From Sulfuricaulis sp. (GTDB lineage Bacteria > Pseudomonadota > Gammaproteobacteria > Acidiferrobacterales > Sulfurifustaceae), in contig NZ_JANLGY010000006.1 in NCBI RefSeq assembly GCF_024653915.1, positions 114,480 to 178,479 of the forward strand: a DNA stretch of 64,000 nt. Reading direction: 5' to 3'. Of the stretch, positions 19,344 to 29,432 are shown piece after piece. Positions within the stretch are counted from its first letter, which is position 1, and each line of letters starts with the position of its first letter. The notes beneath the pieces are model-generated. The model did no database searches. It was given only the letters and a program-made list of their open reading frames with translations, and was not told the DNA's origin. The translations under genes and the position numbers were made by a program.

Positions 19344-19838
19344 TTACTGCTTCGGGTCGAAATCTTTTTTCCCCATCTCTAGTTTTCCCGCATCGAACTG
19401 TTGCCACATCCGGGCGCAGGTGAGGCCTGTCTCGGGATGCCTCAACTTCGGCGCGATATCCGCCAGCGGTCGCAGCACAAAGGCATAACGCTGGACATCG
19501 GGATGCGGCAGGTTCACCTTGTCGTCGTGTCTTACCGTGTCTCCGTAGAGCAGCAGATCAAGATCGAGCGTGCGTGAACTGGAGCTGTTTTCCTGGCGCA
19601 CGCGTCCAAGCCGGGCCTCGATCTGGAGAAGCGTTTCTTTGATATGTTCGATGGGATCAACGCTGTCAAAACCCGCCACAAGATTGAAAAAATTCTCGCC
19701 CTCGAATCCAATGGCCTTACTTTCATAAACGGGGGAAAGTGTGAGGGAGCCGTAGTGTGTGGCCAACTCGCGCACGGCGCCGCGGATGTTTTCTTCCTTG
19801 TTGATATTGCTGCCGATACCGACGTACACCCGTGGCAC
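19344..19838 (-). CDS. folK: 2-amino-4-hydroxy-6-hydroxymethyldihydropteridine diphosphokinase
   Basis: A 164-residue HPPK that pyrophosphorylates 6-hydroxymethyl-dihydropterin in folate synthesis. VYVGIGSNINKEENI opens the domain, ETLLQIEARLGRVR is the central helix, and SSSSRTLDLDLLLYG with LPHPDVQRYAFVLRPL is the signature. The start is the GTG at 19838, 5 nt after the folB stop. An extended in-frame start inside folB would add 30 Arg-rich residues unlike any HPPK. folB and folK form an operon. Confidence 0.92.
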   Translation of the reverse strand: MPRVYVGIGSNINKEENIRGAVRELATHYGSLTLSPVYESKAIGFEGENFFNLVAGFDSVDPIEHIKETLLQIEARLGRVRQENSSSSRTLDLDLLLYGDTVRHDDKVNLPHPDVQRYAFVLRPLADIAPKLRHPETGLTCARMWQQFDAGKLEMGKKDFDPKQ

Positions 19839-19843
19839 GGATT

Positions 19844-20197
19844 TCAGGCCTTGCCGCGTTCGATGATCACGCCCACGTCGGTGGCGCCGCGCACGGCGCC
19901 TTTCTTGTTGACGCGCACCCGTACCCACTGAAGCTTGAACTCGGTCAGCAGGATTTCCGCAATCTTTTCGGCCAGGGTTTCCACGAGCTGGAATTGCGAG
20001 TTGCCGACGAAATCAATAACACGCTTGGAAACCGCCTTGTAATTGAGCGTATCTTCGATTTTGTCACTGGCGGCCGCGCGGCGAATGTCCGCGGCCATGT
20101 CGAGATTGAGAATGATGGTTTGCTTGACGCGGCGTTCCCATTCCCAAATGCCGATGATGCACTCGATCTTGAGGTCGTGGAGGTAGATAATATCCAT
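19844..20197 (-). CDS. folB: Dihydroneopterin aldolase
   Basis: A 117-residue aldolase that releases glycolaldehyde from dihydroneopterin. MDIIYLHDLKIECIIGIWEWER is the N-terminal motif (split here: DLKIECIIGIW with the essential Glu, then WERRVKQ). TLNYKAVSKRVIDFV and QLVETLAEKIAEILL follow, with the catalytic-site Lys region VRVNKKGAV near the C-terminus. Full length. The stop lies 5 nt before the folK start. It is divergent from plsY with 40 nt between the starts. Confidence 0.95.
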   Translation of the reverse strand: MDIIYLHDLKIECIIGIWEWERRVKQTIILNLDMAADIRRAAASDKIEDTLNYKAVSKRVIDFVGNSQFQLVETLAEKIAEILLTEFKLQWVRVRVNKKGAVRGATDVGVIIERGKA

Positions 20198-20237
20198 GGG
20201 CCGTCACTATAACGAAAAACTCCGCGTACTTTAAACA

Positions 20238-20822
20238 ATGTGGCTATATTTTCTTCCGTTGCTGGCCTACCTGCTCGGCTCGGTGTCGAGCGCCGTGGTT
20301 ATCGCCCGTCTCATGGGCCTGCCAGACCCGCGCGAGACCGGTTCCAAGAACCCGGGCGCGACCAACATCCTGCGCTACGGCGGTAAATCGGCGGCCATCC
20401 TGACGCTGGCGGGCGACATCCTGAAAGGAGTGATTGCCGTGCTCGTGGCGCAAGCGCTGACAGCGGACGCCATGATCATCACGCTGACTGGTTTTGCCGC
20501 GTTCATCGGCCATCTGTTTCCGGTTTTCTTCGGTTTCCGCGGCGGCAAGGGTGTCGCCACGGCGCTCGGTGTCTGGCTCGCGCTCAACCCATGGGTCGGG
20601 CTGGCTTTGATCGCTACGTGGGTGCTGGTGGCGCTGTTGTTCCGTTATTCCTCGCTGTCGGCCTTGATGGCGTCGCTGACCGCGCCGCTGTACGTGGCAT
20701 GGTTGTCACCGAGCGCGCCGTATCTGGCGACCATGATCGTCATGAGCGCGATTTTGATATTCCGCCACCGCTCGAATATCCGCAATCTGATCGCCGGTAC
20801 CGAGAACAAGATCGGACGTTAG
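20238..20822 (+). CDS. plsY: Acyl-phosphate:glycerol-3-phosphate acyltransferase
   Basis: A 194-residue integral membrane enzyme making lysophosphatidic acid from acyl-phosphate and glycerol-3-phosphate. The three conserved cytoplasmic motifs are present: DPRETGSKNPGATNILR near residue 31, GHLFPVFFGFRGGKGVAT near 91, and FRHRSNIRNLIAGTENK at the C-terminus. About five hydrophobic segments are visible. The length is normal for PlsY. Confidence 0.96.
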   Translation: MWLYFLPLLAYLLGSVSSAVVIARLMGLPDPRETGSKNPGATNILRYGGKSAAILTLAGDILKGVIAVLVAQALTADAMIITLTGFAAFIGHLFPVFFGFRGGKGVATALGVWLALNPWVGLALIATWVLVALLFRYSSLSALMASLTAPLYVAWLSPSAPYLATMIVMSAILIFRHRSNIRNLIAGTENKIGR

Positions 20823-20847
20823 TTCAGAGCCTCTAACAAAATGAAAT

Positions 20848-20930
20848 AGACAGGATTAACAGGATTTTTCAGGATTTATAGGATTAAGGATTTTAAAAAT
20901 TAAGAAATAATCCTGTAAATCCTGTCTGAT
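20848..20930. repeat. Dispersed inverted repeat (ACAGGATT type)
   Basis: GACAGGATTAACAGGATTTTTC is mirrored by AATCCTGTAAATCCTGTCT about 40 nt later, forming a long imperfect stem between the convergent plsY and tsaD. Repeats of this type are scattered between genes in many proteobacteria, and this one may act as a bidirectional terminator. Confidence 0.75.
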
Positions 20931-20964
20931 TTTTTCTTTTTGTTGTGGGATTCTATGTTTTAAC

Positions 20965-21999
20965 TTAAACCGTACCGATTTCCTCGATGCCCCAGCGCGC
21001 CCGCGCACCAAATGACAGTGGCTCATGTTGCCCCCTGGCCAGACGCAAATAGCCGGCGTAGGCGATCATGGCGCCGTTGTCGGTGGAAAATTCCGGACGC
21101 GGGAAGTACACGCGCACGCCGAGTTTTTCCGAAAGCTGTTTCAGGCGCTCACGCAGTTTCAGGTTGGCACTGACGCCGCCGGCCACCACCAGTTGTTTCG
21201 CGCCGCTCCGTTCCAGTGCCCACTCGCATTTGATGGCCAGCACATCTACCGCGGCCTCCTCGAACGAGGCGGCGATGTCGGCGATAAATGGTGGCGTGAG
21301 AGCCTGGTTTTTCACCGCGGTTACCACAGCAGTTTTCAGGCCGCTGAAACTGAAATCGAGCCCCGGATGCGCACCGTGAGTCTTGCGTCGCTCGGTCATG
21401 GGGCGCGGAAACGGAAATCGTTCAGGGTTTCCATCGTGCGCCGCCTTTGCAATCGCCGGACCACCCGGATAACCGAGGCCGAGGAGCTTGGCGGTTTTGT
21501 CGAAGGCCTCGCCCACGGCATCGTCCACGGATTCACCCAGAATGGTGTAACGCCCCAGCGCCTGCACATCGGCGAGCAACGTGTGTCCGCCGGAGACCAG
21601 TAGGGCGGTGAACGGGAACGCCGGCGGGTCCGGCTCCAGCATGGGTGAGAGCAGATGCCCTTCCATGTGATGTACGCCCACGGCCGGGATGTTCCAGGCG
21701 TAGGCCAGTGACCGGCCCAAGGCCGCTCCCACCAGCAGCGCTCCGGCCAAGCCCGGACCGGTGGTGTAGGCAATGCCGTTAATCTGGTCTGGGGTAGTTT
21801 TTGCTTCCTGCATGACAGCCCGAATCAACGGCAGGACTTTACGAATGTGATCGCGTGAGGCCAGCTCCGGGACCACCCCGCCGTAATCGAGGTGCAGCTC
21901 GATCTGGGAAAATAGCCGATGCGCCAGCAGGCCATTTTCGGAATCGTAGAGGGCGATGCCGGTGTCGTCGCAGGACGTTTCAATACCTAGAACCCGCAT
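20965..21999 (-). CDS. tsaD: tRNA N6-threonylcarbamoyladenosine transferase subunit
   Basis: A 344-residue ASKHA-fold protein that, with TsaB and TsaE, moves threonylcarbamoyl from TC-AMP onto A37 of ANN-decoding tRNAs. [17 protein letters not shown] opens it. The metal-binding HHMEGH lies near residue 107, with [11 protein letters not shown] and [13 protein letters not shown] also present. It is divergent from rpsU, a common arrangement. The substrate tRNAs include the intron-interrupted tRNA-Ile(CAU) encoded 5 kb away, whose A37 is the first base of the 3' exon. Confidence 0.97.
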   Translation of the reverse strand: MRVLGIETSCDDTGIALYDSENGLLAHRLFSQIELHLDYGGVVPELASRDHIRKVLPLIRAVMQEAKTTPDQINGIAYTTGPGLAGALLVGAALGRSLAYAWNIPAVGVHHMEGHLLSPMLEPDPPAFPFTALLVSGGHTLLADVQALGRYTILGESVDDAVGEAFDKTAKLLGLGYPGGPAIAKAAHDGNPERFPFPRPMTERRKTHGAHPGLDFSFSGLKTAVVTAVKNQALTPPFIADIAASFEEAAVDVLAIKCEWALERSGAKQLVVAGGVSANLKLRERLKQLSEKLGVRVYFPRPEFSTDNGAMIAYAGYLRLARGQHEPLSFGARARWGIEEIGTV

Positions 22000-22217
22000 T
22001 ATGTTTCCTCAGCTAAGACAGGCAAAATCCACGCGATGTGCAGGATGCACAAGTGCCGCGGGCGCAGGGATGCGCAGGAGCGGCCATAGTGACGATTTTA
22101 CACGGGCAGGGCCCATAACACGGGCTAAGATGTACAAATCCGGCCGGAATCTATAGAATCGCCGCCTTTCCGTAACAGACCGGCCTGCCGAAAACAGGCC
22201 CATTTCAGAGGATACAG

Positions 22218-22457
22218 ATGCCTTCCGTCCGGGTTAAAGACAACGAACCATTCGAAATGGCTCTGCGCCGTTTCCGCCGCTCGTGCGAAAAAGCGGGCGT
22301 GTTCACCGAGATGCGCAAGCGCGAGCACTACGAGAAGCCGACTGAAATCCGCAAACGCAAGGCTGCTGCCGCACGTAAGCGCGAGCTCAAGAAGCTCATG
22401 CGTCGCACCAATCCGCGTCCTCCCGCGCCCGCTGCCACCACCTCCTCCCGCCCCTGA
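22218..22457 (+). CDS. rpsU: 30S ribosomal protein S21 (bS21)
   Basis: A 79-residue basic protein starting [20 protein letters not shown], with [20 protein letters not shown] as in all bS21. It carries a C-terminal tail ([17 protein letters not shown]) about 8 residues longer than the usual 71, rich in Pro and Thr. First gene of the rpsU-yqeY-dnaG-rpoD cluster. bS21 helps base-pairing between mRNA Shine-Dalgarno sequences and 16S rRNA. Confidence 0.96.
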   Translation: MPSVRVKDNEPFEMALRRFRRSCEKAGVFTEMRKREHYEKPTEIRKRKAAAARKRELKKLMRRTNPRPPAPAATTSSRP

Positions 22458-22478
22458 TTTGCTTTCCTCTCTTGGGCG

Positions 22479-22928
22479 ATGAGCCTTAAGGAAAAAATCA
22501 AAGACGACATCAAGCAGGCCATGCGCGACAAGAATGAGTCGCGCCTGGGCACGCTGCGTATGCTCAGTGCCGCGATCCAGCGACGCGAAGTGGACGAGCG
22601 CATCCAGCTCGACGACACGCAGGTTATCGTCGTGATCGAAAAGCTGGTGAAGCAGGGCCGTGAGTCGATCGAGCAGTACGTCAAAGGTGGGCGTCAGGAA
22701 CTGGCCGACAAGGAATCCAGCGAGATAGCCTTGTATCAGGCCTATTTGCCGCAGCAATTGAGCGAGGCCGAGGTCGACAAGCTCGTTGTCGAAGCCATTG
22801 CCGCCACCGGCGCGAACTCGGTCAAGGACATGGGCAAGGTCATGGGTGTACTCAAGCCCAAGCTCCAGGGTCGCGCCGACATGGGGCAAGTTGGAAGTAA
22901 AGTTAAAGCCAGGCTCGGCGCCGCCTGA
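22479..22928 (+). CDS. yqeY: GatB/YqeY domain protein
   Basis: A 149-residue YqeY-family protein: MSLKEKIKDDIKQAMRDKNE, LRMLSAAIQRREVDER, and a C-terminal helical domain ending ADMGQVGSKVKARL. The C-terminal fold matches the tRNA-binding tail of GatB, and tRNA-related function is inferred from that. It lies 21 nt after rpsU and 81 nt before dnaG, the usual place for this gene in the cluster. Confidence 0.93.
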   Translation: MSLKEKIKDDIKQAMRDKNESRLGTLRMLSAAIQRREVDERIQLDDTQVIVVIEKLVKQGRESIEQYVKGGRQELADKESSEIALYQAYLPQQLSEAEVDKLVVEAIAATGANSVKDMGKVMGVLKPKLQGRADMGQVGSKVKARLGAA

Positions 22929-23009
22929 GCTGCATCGCATTTCCCCCGGTAAAACCGCTCAAAAATTAATTACGTACCCGCGCATTGGCGGCCTGTTTAG
23001 AATAGCCGC

Positions 23010-24890
23010 ATGGCCGGTCGCATCCCCAAGCAGTTCATTGATGAGTTACTGACACGTTCTGATATCGTGGATGTTATTGATTCACGCGTGCCGCTGCGCA
23101 AGGCCGGCAAGGACTATAAAGCCTGCTGTCCGTTCCATGAGGAAAAAACCCCATCTTTCACGGTGAGCGCCGACAAGCAGTTTTACCACTGTTTCGGCTG
23201 CGGAGTGCACGGTTCGGCCATTGGTTTTCTGATGGACTACGATCACATGAGTTTCGTGGAGGCAGTCGAGGAGTTGGCCGCACGCGCGGGTCTCACGGTC
23301 CCCAAGGAAGCGGGCGTGGCCTTCGAGAAAGACAAAGACACCGGCGCGGACCTGATTGAGCTGATGCGTGAGGCGGTGCGCTTTTACCGGCAGCAGTTGC
23401 GCGAACATCCCCAGGCCGGCCGGGCGGTGGAGTATCTCAAAAAGCGCGGCATCACCGGGGAGATCGCCAATGAATTCAATCTCGGTTTCGCCCCCGATGG
23501 CTGGGACAATTTGCTGCGCACCCTGGGCAAGGACGGGGAAAGTAGTCCTACTCGCTCCGCGAGTTCGTCTTTTCATAAGTTTAGTCGCGAGGCGCTGGTG
23601 CGCGCCGGCCTCGCCGTGAAAAAGGACAGCGGCGGATACTACGATCGATTCCGCGACCGCGTCATGTTCCCGATCGAAGATCACCGCGGGCGGATTGTCG
23701 CTTTTGGCGGGCGCGTGATCGATGATGTACAGGGAAGTACAAATGCCGCGGAAGACGGGATGTCGGGAGCGTCCAAGGGCGGTCCGAAATACCTCAACTC
23801 CCCGGAGACGCCACTGTTTCACAAGGGGCGCGAACTCTATGGGCTGTTTCATGCGCGCGACGCCATCAAGCGAGAGAACCGCGTCATGGTGGTCGAGGGC
23901 TACATGGATGTTGTGGCGCTCGCCCAGTTCGGCATCGATTTCGCGGTGGCGACACTCGGCACCGCCACCACGCGCGACCATCTCGAGCGCCTGTTCCGGC
24001 ACGCGCCGGAGGTGATTTTCTGCTTCGACGGTGACCGCGCCGGACGCGAGGCCGCCTGGCGCGCACTGGAGAATGCCCTGCCCGTATTACGCGAGGGGCG
24101 CCAGATCAGTTTCCTGTTTCTACCAGATGGCGAGGACCCGGACACGCTCGTGCGCAAAGAGGGCCGTGAGGCGTTCTTGGCGCGCCTCAAGACGGCCCTG
24201 CCGTTGCCGGACTACCTTTTCGATAGCCTGTCGCGCCAGGTAGACCTGGGCCGTCTGGACGGACGTGCCCGGTTGGTGGAACTTGCCCGTCCGCTTTTGT
24301 CCAAAATGCCGGCTGGAGTGCTGCATCAGATGATGCTGGATCGGTTGGCCGAACTAAGCCGCATGGACCCGGGTAAATTGGCTGTAAGCGCCGGCGCCCC
24401 CGAGCTGCATGCTTCGTCCTCGCGTGTATTCCGCCCTGCCAGCAGCGGTCCGCGTGAGCCGCCTTCCGTAGTTCGCCTGGCCATTGCCATGTTGCTGCAG
24501 CGCCCCGATTTGGTACGAAATGTGCACAATGCGGATGCCTTGGCTGACCTGGACATGCCGGGGATAGCGTTACTGGTGGAATTGCTGAAGGTGGTAAAAA
24601 CGACAGCAGAACCAAATACAGCCTCTATAATAGAGAATTTTAGTGATAGTGAGCACAAACAAAATTTGGCGAAGCTGGCATTCTGGCAGCACCCGGCCTT
24701 GGAGCAGGATCTTGAAACGGAATTTAGTGGTGTTATGAATCGTCTTGAAGAAGCTTCCGCTTGGCAAAAAACCGAACGGCTTTTACAGAAAAAGCATACC
24801 GGTGGGCTGAGTCAGACTGAAATGGATGAATTGGCACGATTATTGAGCCTCAAGAGAGATAATTCCCGCCTATCACCTTCTCGCCATTGA
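23010..24890 (+). CDS. dnaG: DNA primase
   Basis: A 626-residue primase that lays RNA primers on the lagging strand. The CHC2 zinc site is Cys40, His43, Cys61 and Cys64. The TOPRIM core has VVEGYMDVVALAQ and FCFDGDRAGREAAWRA, and the C-terminal DnaB-binding helices follow. Compared with E. coli DnaG it carries two in-frame insertions: about 15 residues (ESSPTRSASSSFHKF) at residue 180, encoded by DNA holding an ACTCGC-TCC-GCGAGT palindrome, and about 18 residues (VQGSTNAAEDGMSGASKG) at residue 240, just before the PKYLNSPET motif. Both fall at loops outside the active site. Confidence 0.96.
   Translation: MAGRIPKQFIDELLTRSDIVDVIDSRVPLRKAGKDYKACCPFHEEKTPSFTVSADKQFYHCFGCGVHGSAIGFLMDYDHMSFVEAVEELAARAGLTVPKEAGVAFEKDKDTGADLIELMREAVRFYRQQLREHPQAGRAVEYLKKRGITGEIANEFNLGFAPDGWDNLLRTLGKDGESSPTRSASSSFHKFSREALVRAGLAVKKDSGGYYDRFRDRVMFPIEDHRGRIVAFGGRVIDDVQGSTNAAEDGMSGASKGGPKYLNSPETPLFHKGRELYGLFHARDAIKRENRVMVVEGYMDVVALAQFGIDFAVATLGTATTRDHLERLFRHAPEVIFCFDGDRAGREAAWRALENALPVLREGRQISFLFLPDGEDPDTLVRKEGREAFLARLKTALPLPDYLFDSLSRQVDLGRLDGRARLVELARPLLSKMPAGVLHQMMLDRLAELSRMDPGKLAVSAGAPELHASSSRVFRPASSGPREPPSVVRLAIAMLLQRPDLVRNVHNADALADLDMPGIALLVELLKVVKTTAEPNTASIIENFSDSEHKQNLAKLAFWQHPALEQDLETEFSGVMNRLEEASAWQKTERLLQKKHTGGLSQTEMDELARLLSLKRDNSRLSPSRH
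23550..23564. repeat. Palindrome within the dnaG in-frame insertion
   Basis: ACTCGC-TCC-GCGAGT is a perfect 6-bp-arm hairpin inside an insertion absent from E. coli DnaG. The coding frame is preserved across it. Confidence 0.6.
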
Positions 24891-24895
24891 AAAGG

Positions 24896-24924
24896 TTGGG
24901 ACAAGTAACCACTTAGGCTATACT
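24896..24924 (+). promoter_or_regulatory. Sigma-70 promoter of rpoD
   Basis: TTGGGA and TATACT are separated by 17 nt, ending 67 nt before the rpoD start codon. A GCG-TTTTT-CGC hairpin follows at about 24928. It would allow rpoD to be expressed apart from dnaG. Confidence 0.6.
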
Positions 24925-24991
24925 TTCGCGTTTTTCGCGAGCTTTTACGTTTCAACACAACGCCTTAGACGGCGACACAGGTTATCAATTC

Positions 24992-26845
<1,854 letters not shown>

Positions 26846-26860
26846 TGAGATTTACTCCAA

Positions 26861-26891
26861 CTTCCCCTCCCCCTTGACGGGGGAGGGGAAG
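26861..26891 (+). terminator. Hairpin downstream of rpoD
   Basis: CTTCCCCTCCCCC and GGGGGAGGGGAAG pair around TTGAC. It is a very stable stem right after rpoD but lacks a T-run. A related CCCTCCCCCTTGACGGGGGAGGG sequence recurs in the element at 61304-61540. Confidence 0.6.
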
Positions 26892-26952
26892 GGGTGGAGG
26901 TGTGAAGTGCCATCAGCATCACGGGCCGGTATAATCCGGCCCGTTGTCTTTT

Positions 26953-27279
26953 GGGCCTGTAGCTCAGTTGGTTAGAGCAGGGGACTCATCACAATGGTGC
27001 GCTCATATCGAAAGGTATGAGATGAACGGGATGAATTCAGGGAAACCGTAGCAACCCAGTTGCCGGCAACCCTGAGCCAAGCCGGGAGTACACTTCCGGA
27101 AGGTGCAGAGACTACCTGAGGGCTTAAGTGCCCTTAATCACAGGCATCGAGCGTCCCGCGCCCGAACGACTCATCTGGATGCTGGTGTGTCGAGGGCGAT
27201 GAGATAGTCCACTCCTGCTGGAAACAGTGGGGCAGAGTGAATCCCTTGGTCCTAGGTTCGAGTCCTAGCGGGCCCACCA
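26953..27279 (+). tRNA. tRNA-Ile(CAU) interrupted by a group I intron
   Basis: The 5' exon (26953-26989) begins GGGCCTGTAGCTCAGTTGG and ends GGGGACTCAT. The 3' exon (27240-27279) begins AATCCC and ends GGGCCCACCA with CCA encoded. Joined, they fold into a normal cloverleaf: acceptor GGGCCUG/CGGGCCC, anticodon stem GGGGA/UCCCU, loop CUCAUAA. The anticodon CAU in a GACUCAUAAUC context matches the minor isoleucine tRNA (read AUA after lysidine modification by TilS) rather than tRNA-Met. The intron sits between anticodon position 36 and position 37, so the tRNA is non-functional until splicing. Confidence 0.93.
26990..27239 (+). ncRNA. Group I self-splicing intron in tRNA-Ile(CAU)
   Basis: All four core elements are present in order: P (AATTCAGGGAAACC, 27034-27047), Q (AACCCTGAGCCAAGCC, ~27068), R (GTGCAGAGACTA, ~27103) and S (GAGATAGTCC, 27201-27210). 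P1 forms between CAU|CA and UGGUG around CAA, with a U-G wobble at the 5' splice site. P2 is CTCATATC-GAAA-GGTATGAG with a GNRA loop. P4 is CAGGG/CCCTG, and P7 is GACTA/TAGTC. The last intron base is G, as required. The intron is 250 nt with no ORF. Azoarcus carries a well-known 205-nt group I intron in its tRNA-Ile(CAU). This one is longer between P8 and P7. Confidence 0.93.
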
Positions 27280-27305
27280 TTTTGTTCGGCGTATCCCTGC
27301 GCCTC

Positions 27306-27324
27306 ACCCGCGCTTCGCGCGGGT
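27306..27324 (+). terminator. Hairpin after tRNA-Ile
   Basis: ACCCGCGC-TTC-GCGCGGGT is a perfect 8-bp stem 27 nt after the tRNA CCA. There is no T-run, so termination strength is uncertain. Confidence 0.5.
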
Positions 27325-27378
27325 TGTGGGGTGTGTCGGTTAGCGCGTCCGGATCACGGTTCGCGCTGTTCAAAAAAG

Positions 27379-27407
27379 GTTCGAGCTTCGGTTAAGATGG
27401 TCCACCA
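27379..27407 (+). repeat. Degenerate tRNA 3'-end-like fragment
   Basis: GGTTCGAG...GGTCCACCA repeats the T-arm and CCA end pattern of the tRNA just upstream (GGTTCGAG...GGGCCCACCA) with a divergent middle. It may be a partial tRNA remnant left by integration or duplication. Confidence 0.4.
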
Positions 27408-27470
27408 ATTTACTCACAGGATCTGTCATCGCAGGCGGATCTCCATTTTTAATATTAATCGATCTGCATC

Positions 27471-27863
27471 ATGAATCTGCCAAGCAGAAAGATCGTGGTA
27501 TTCCGGGCGATGCTGCTGACGGCGTTGATCGTGATCACGCATCTCGCCACGACATCGGAGCAATATCCGGTGGTCGAAGACATCAGCGACAAGGCCAATC
27601 ATATTTTGGCGTTTTACGCGCTGGCCTTATTGCTCGATTTTTCGTTTCCGGACCTGAAATTCGGGCTTGCCAAGGTGTCGGTCTTGCTGGGTTACGGTTT
27701 GGCGATCGAATTCATCCAATATTTCCTGCCGTACCGCTCAGCCTCGTTGTTCGACGTGGCGGCCGATGCCGCCGGTCTGTTGGTATACTGGTTTTCCCTG
27801 CCTGTCTTGAGGCAGGTTCCCTGGATTCGGACGCGCTGGGATTTTGAAACTGATAAAAACTGA
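27471..27863 (+). CDS. VanZ-family membrane protein
   Basis: A 130-residue protein with about four hydrophobic segments. ISDKANHILAFYALALLLDFSFP and YGLAIEFIQYFLPYRSASLFDVAADAAG (given as two blocks) are the VanZ-like signature, with Asp/Lys/His and Glu residues at membrane borders. VanZ-like proteins are implicated in glycopeptide tolerance in some Gram-positives, and in proteobacteria the role is unknown. It is followed after 18 nt by a lipoprotein gene. Confidence 0.85.
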   Translation: MNLPSRKIVVFRAMLLTALIVITHLATTSEQYPVVEDISDKANHILAFYALALLLDFSFPDLKFGLAKVSVLLGYGLAIEFIQYFLPYRSASLFDVAADAAGLLVYWFSLPVLRQVPWIRTRWDFETDKN

Positions 27864-27881
27864 AAAGATTTCACACGACTA

Positions 27882-28433
27882 ATGTTCGCCATACGCATTA
27901 TTGGAATATTGTTGCTGCTCCTGACGGCGGGATGTGTCGGGGTCGAGCGCGCGCCTCAGCAAACCGGCGCGCTACCGGATGCGCCGGTGACAGCCAAGCC
28001 CCCGGTCAGCGAAAGTATCTCCAGAAATGAAGTCCCGGAGACCCAGGCCCCGGTAATTCCTCCTCCATCCCCAGCCGTGGCGCCACAGAAGAAACCGAGT
28101 GCCACGACCGCCTCCGTGAAGTCACCCGCGTCGGCACCGGCGCTGGACCTCACGGCGCTGGAAACGCGGCTCAAGGAAACCAAGGCCATCGGCGTGTTCA
28201 CCAAGATTACGCTTAAGAACCAGGTTGATGACCTGCTGGAACAATTCCGGGGGTATTACCAGGGACGGGTCAAAACCACGCTTTCCGAGTTGCGGCCGCC
28301 GTATGACCGGCTGCTCCTCAAGGTGCTTTCGCTATGCCAGGACGGCGATCCGGAGCTGGCCCGCGCAATCGTGGCGTCGCGCGAAGCGATTTGGGGCATC
28401 CTGGCCGACCCGGCCAAGTTTGCCACTCTCTAA
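27882..28433 (+). CDS. Lipoprotein of unknown function
   Basis: A 183-residue lipoprotein (MFAIRIIGILLLLLTAGC, lipobox LTAGC). A Pro/Ala/Ser-rich linker (residues 25-88) leads to a helical C-terminal domain (LTALETRLKETKAIGVFTKI, LKNQVDDLLEQFRGYYQ) ending LADPAKFATL. The linker suggests a domain held away from the membrane. It lies in a short same-strand run with the VanZ-family gene and a small exported protein gene. Confidence 0.75.
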   Translation: MFAIRIIGILLLLLTAGCVGVERAPQQTGALPDAPVTAKPPVSESISRNEVPETQAPVIPPPSPAVAPQKKPSATTASVKSPASAPALDLTALETRLKETKAIGVFTKITLKNQVDDLLEQFRGYYQGRVKTTLSELRPPYDRLLLKVLSLCQDGDPELARAIVASREAIWGILADPAKFATL

Positions 28434-28454
28434 TCTGAAAGCAGGAGAACAGCG

Positions 28455-28709
28455 ATGAAAAAATATATCAAAGCTTGGGCCGTGATGATGGCGATAACGG
28501 CGTTTTTCACTGGACCGGCGCGGGCGGCGGAAGACACGGCGCTCCTCAAGGACATGACATCCGTGATTGCGCTCCTGGGCTTGCCTTGCGGCAAGGTCGT
28601 CAGCGCCACCAAGCAGGGTGACAATGACCATATCGTGTCCTGTCAGGATGGCAACCGCTACCGGGTATTTCTGAATGCCGAGGGCCGGGTCGTGGCGGAG
28701 AAAAAATAA
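28455..28709 (+). CDS. Small exported protein
   Basis: An 84-residue protein with a signal peptide (MKKYIKAWAVMMAITAFFTG, cleavage near ARA-AE). The mature part contains VIALLGLPCGKVVSATKQGDND and ends CQDGNRYRVFLNAEGRVVAEKK. The two Cys residues could form a disulfide. The pattern resembles small periplasmic proteins with a single beta-hairpin. It lies 21 nt after the lipoprotein gene with a clear GCAGGAGAA ribosome-binding site. Confidence 0.72.
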   Translation: MKKYIKAWAVMMAITAFFTGPARAAEDTALLKDMTSVIALLGLPCGKVVSATKQGDNDHIVSCQDGNRYRVFLNAEGRVVAEKK

Positions 28710-28798
28710 GCGGCTGGCAATAATAATCTGCCATTGCTGCCATGTCCCCGTTCTTCATCCAACACGCTTTGTCGTTTGCCCGGCGGAATTGAGCCGAC

Positions 28799-29428
28799 GT
28801 GAAACTGACCCCGCAAGAACTGAATAAAATTTCCGATCTGACGCTTGAGCACTACAACCGCAATGCCGAGGATTTTCACGAAGGCACGCACGATCACGAC
28901 GTCAGTCAGAATATCGCCGCGCTGTTGCAATACATCGAGGGTGAAGCGCCGTTCACGATACTCGATTTCGGCTGTGGACCGGGGCGCGACCTCAAGGTGT
29001 TTACGGGGCTCGGTCACCTCGCGGTAGGTCTGGAAGGCGCCGCGCGCTTCGCCGAGATGGCGCAAGCCCACGGCAGCGGCGAGGTGTGGCGGCAGGATTT
29101 CCTCAAGCTCGAATTGCCGGACAAGCATTTCGATGGTGTTTTCGCCAACGCCTCGCTGTTTCATGTTCCCAGCCAGGAGCTGCCGCGCGTGTTGCGCGAA
29201 TTACACGCCACGCTGAAACCGCGCGGCGTGCTGTTCAGCTCGAACCCGCACGGCCGTAACGAGGAGGGCTGGAACCGAGGTCGCTACGGCGCGTTTTACG
29301 ATCTGGAAACGTGGCGCCGCTACCTGTCCGCCGCAGGCTTCGAGGAACTGACCCATTACTACCGCCCCACGGGCGTGCCGCGCGAACAGCAGCCGTGGCT
29401 GGCGAGTGTCTGGCGCCGTACGAGTTAG
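28799..29428 (+). CDS. Class I SAM-dependent methyltransferase
   Basis: A 209-residue Rossmann-fold methyltransferase. Motif I is TILDFGCGPGRDLKVF. GLEGAARFAEMAQ is motif II and FDGVFANASLFHVP is motif IV. It belongs to the Methyltransf_11/25 group, and the small-molecule or protein acceptor cannot be told. It starts with GTG. The 3' end lies 4 nt from the stop of the convergent DUF169 gene. Confidence 0.85.
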   Translation: MKLTPQELNKISDLTLEHYNRNAEDFHEGTHDHDVSQNIAALLQYIEGEAPFTILDFGCGPGRDLKVFTGLGHLAVGLEGAARFAEMAQAHGSGEVWRQDFLKLELPDKHFDGVFANASLFHVPSQELPRVLRELHATLKPRGVLFSSNPHGRNEEGWNRGRYGAFYDLETWRRYLSAAGFEELTHYYRPTGVPREQQPWLASVWRRTS

Positions 29429-29432
29429 CCTG

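Noticed and set aside
27134..27373. 79-codon minus-strand frame across the tRNA 3' exon (with GLEPRTKG)
   Set aside because: It is the reverse complement of the tRNA and intron end. The GLEPRTKG-type peptide is a well-known spurious translation of tRNA genes.
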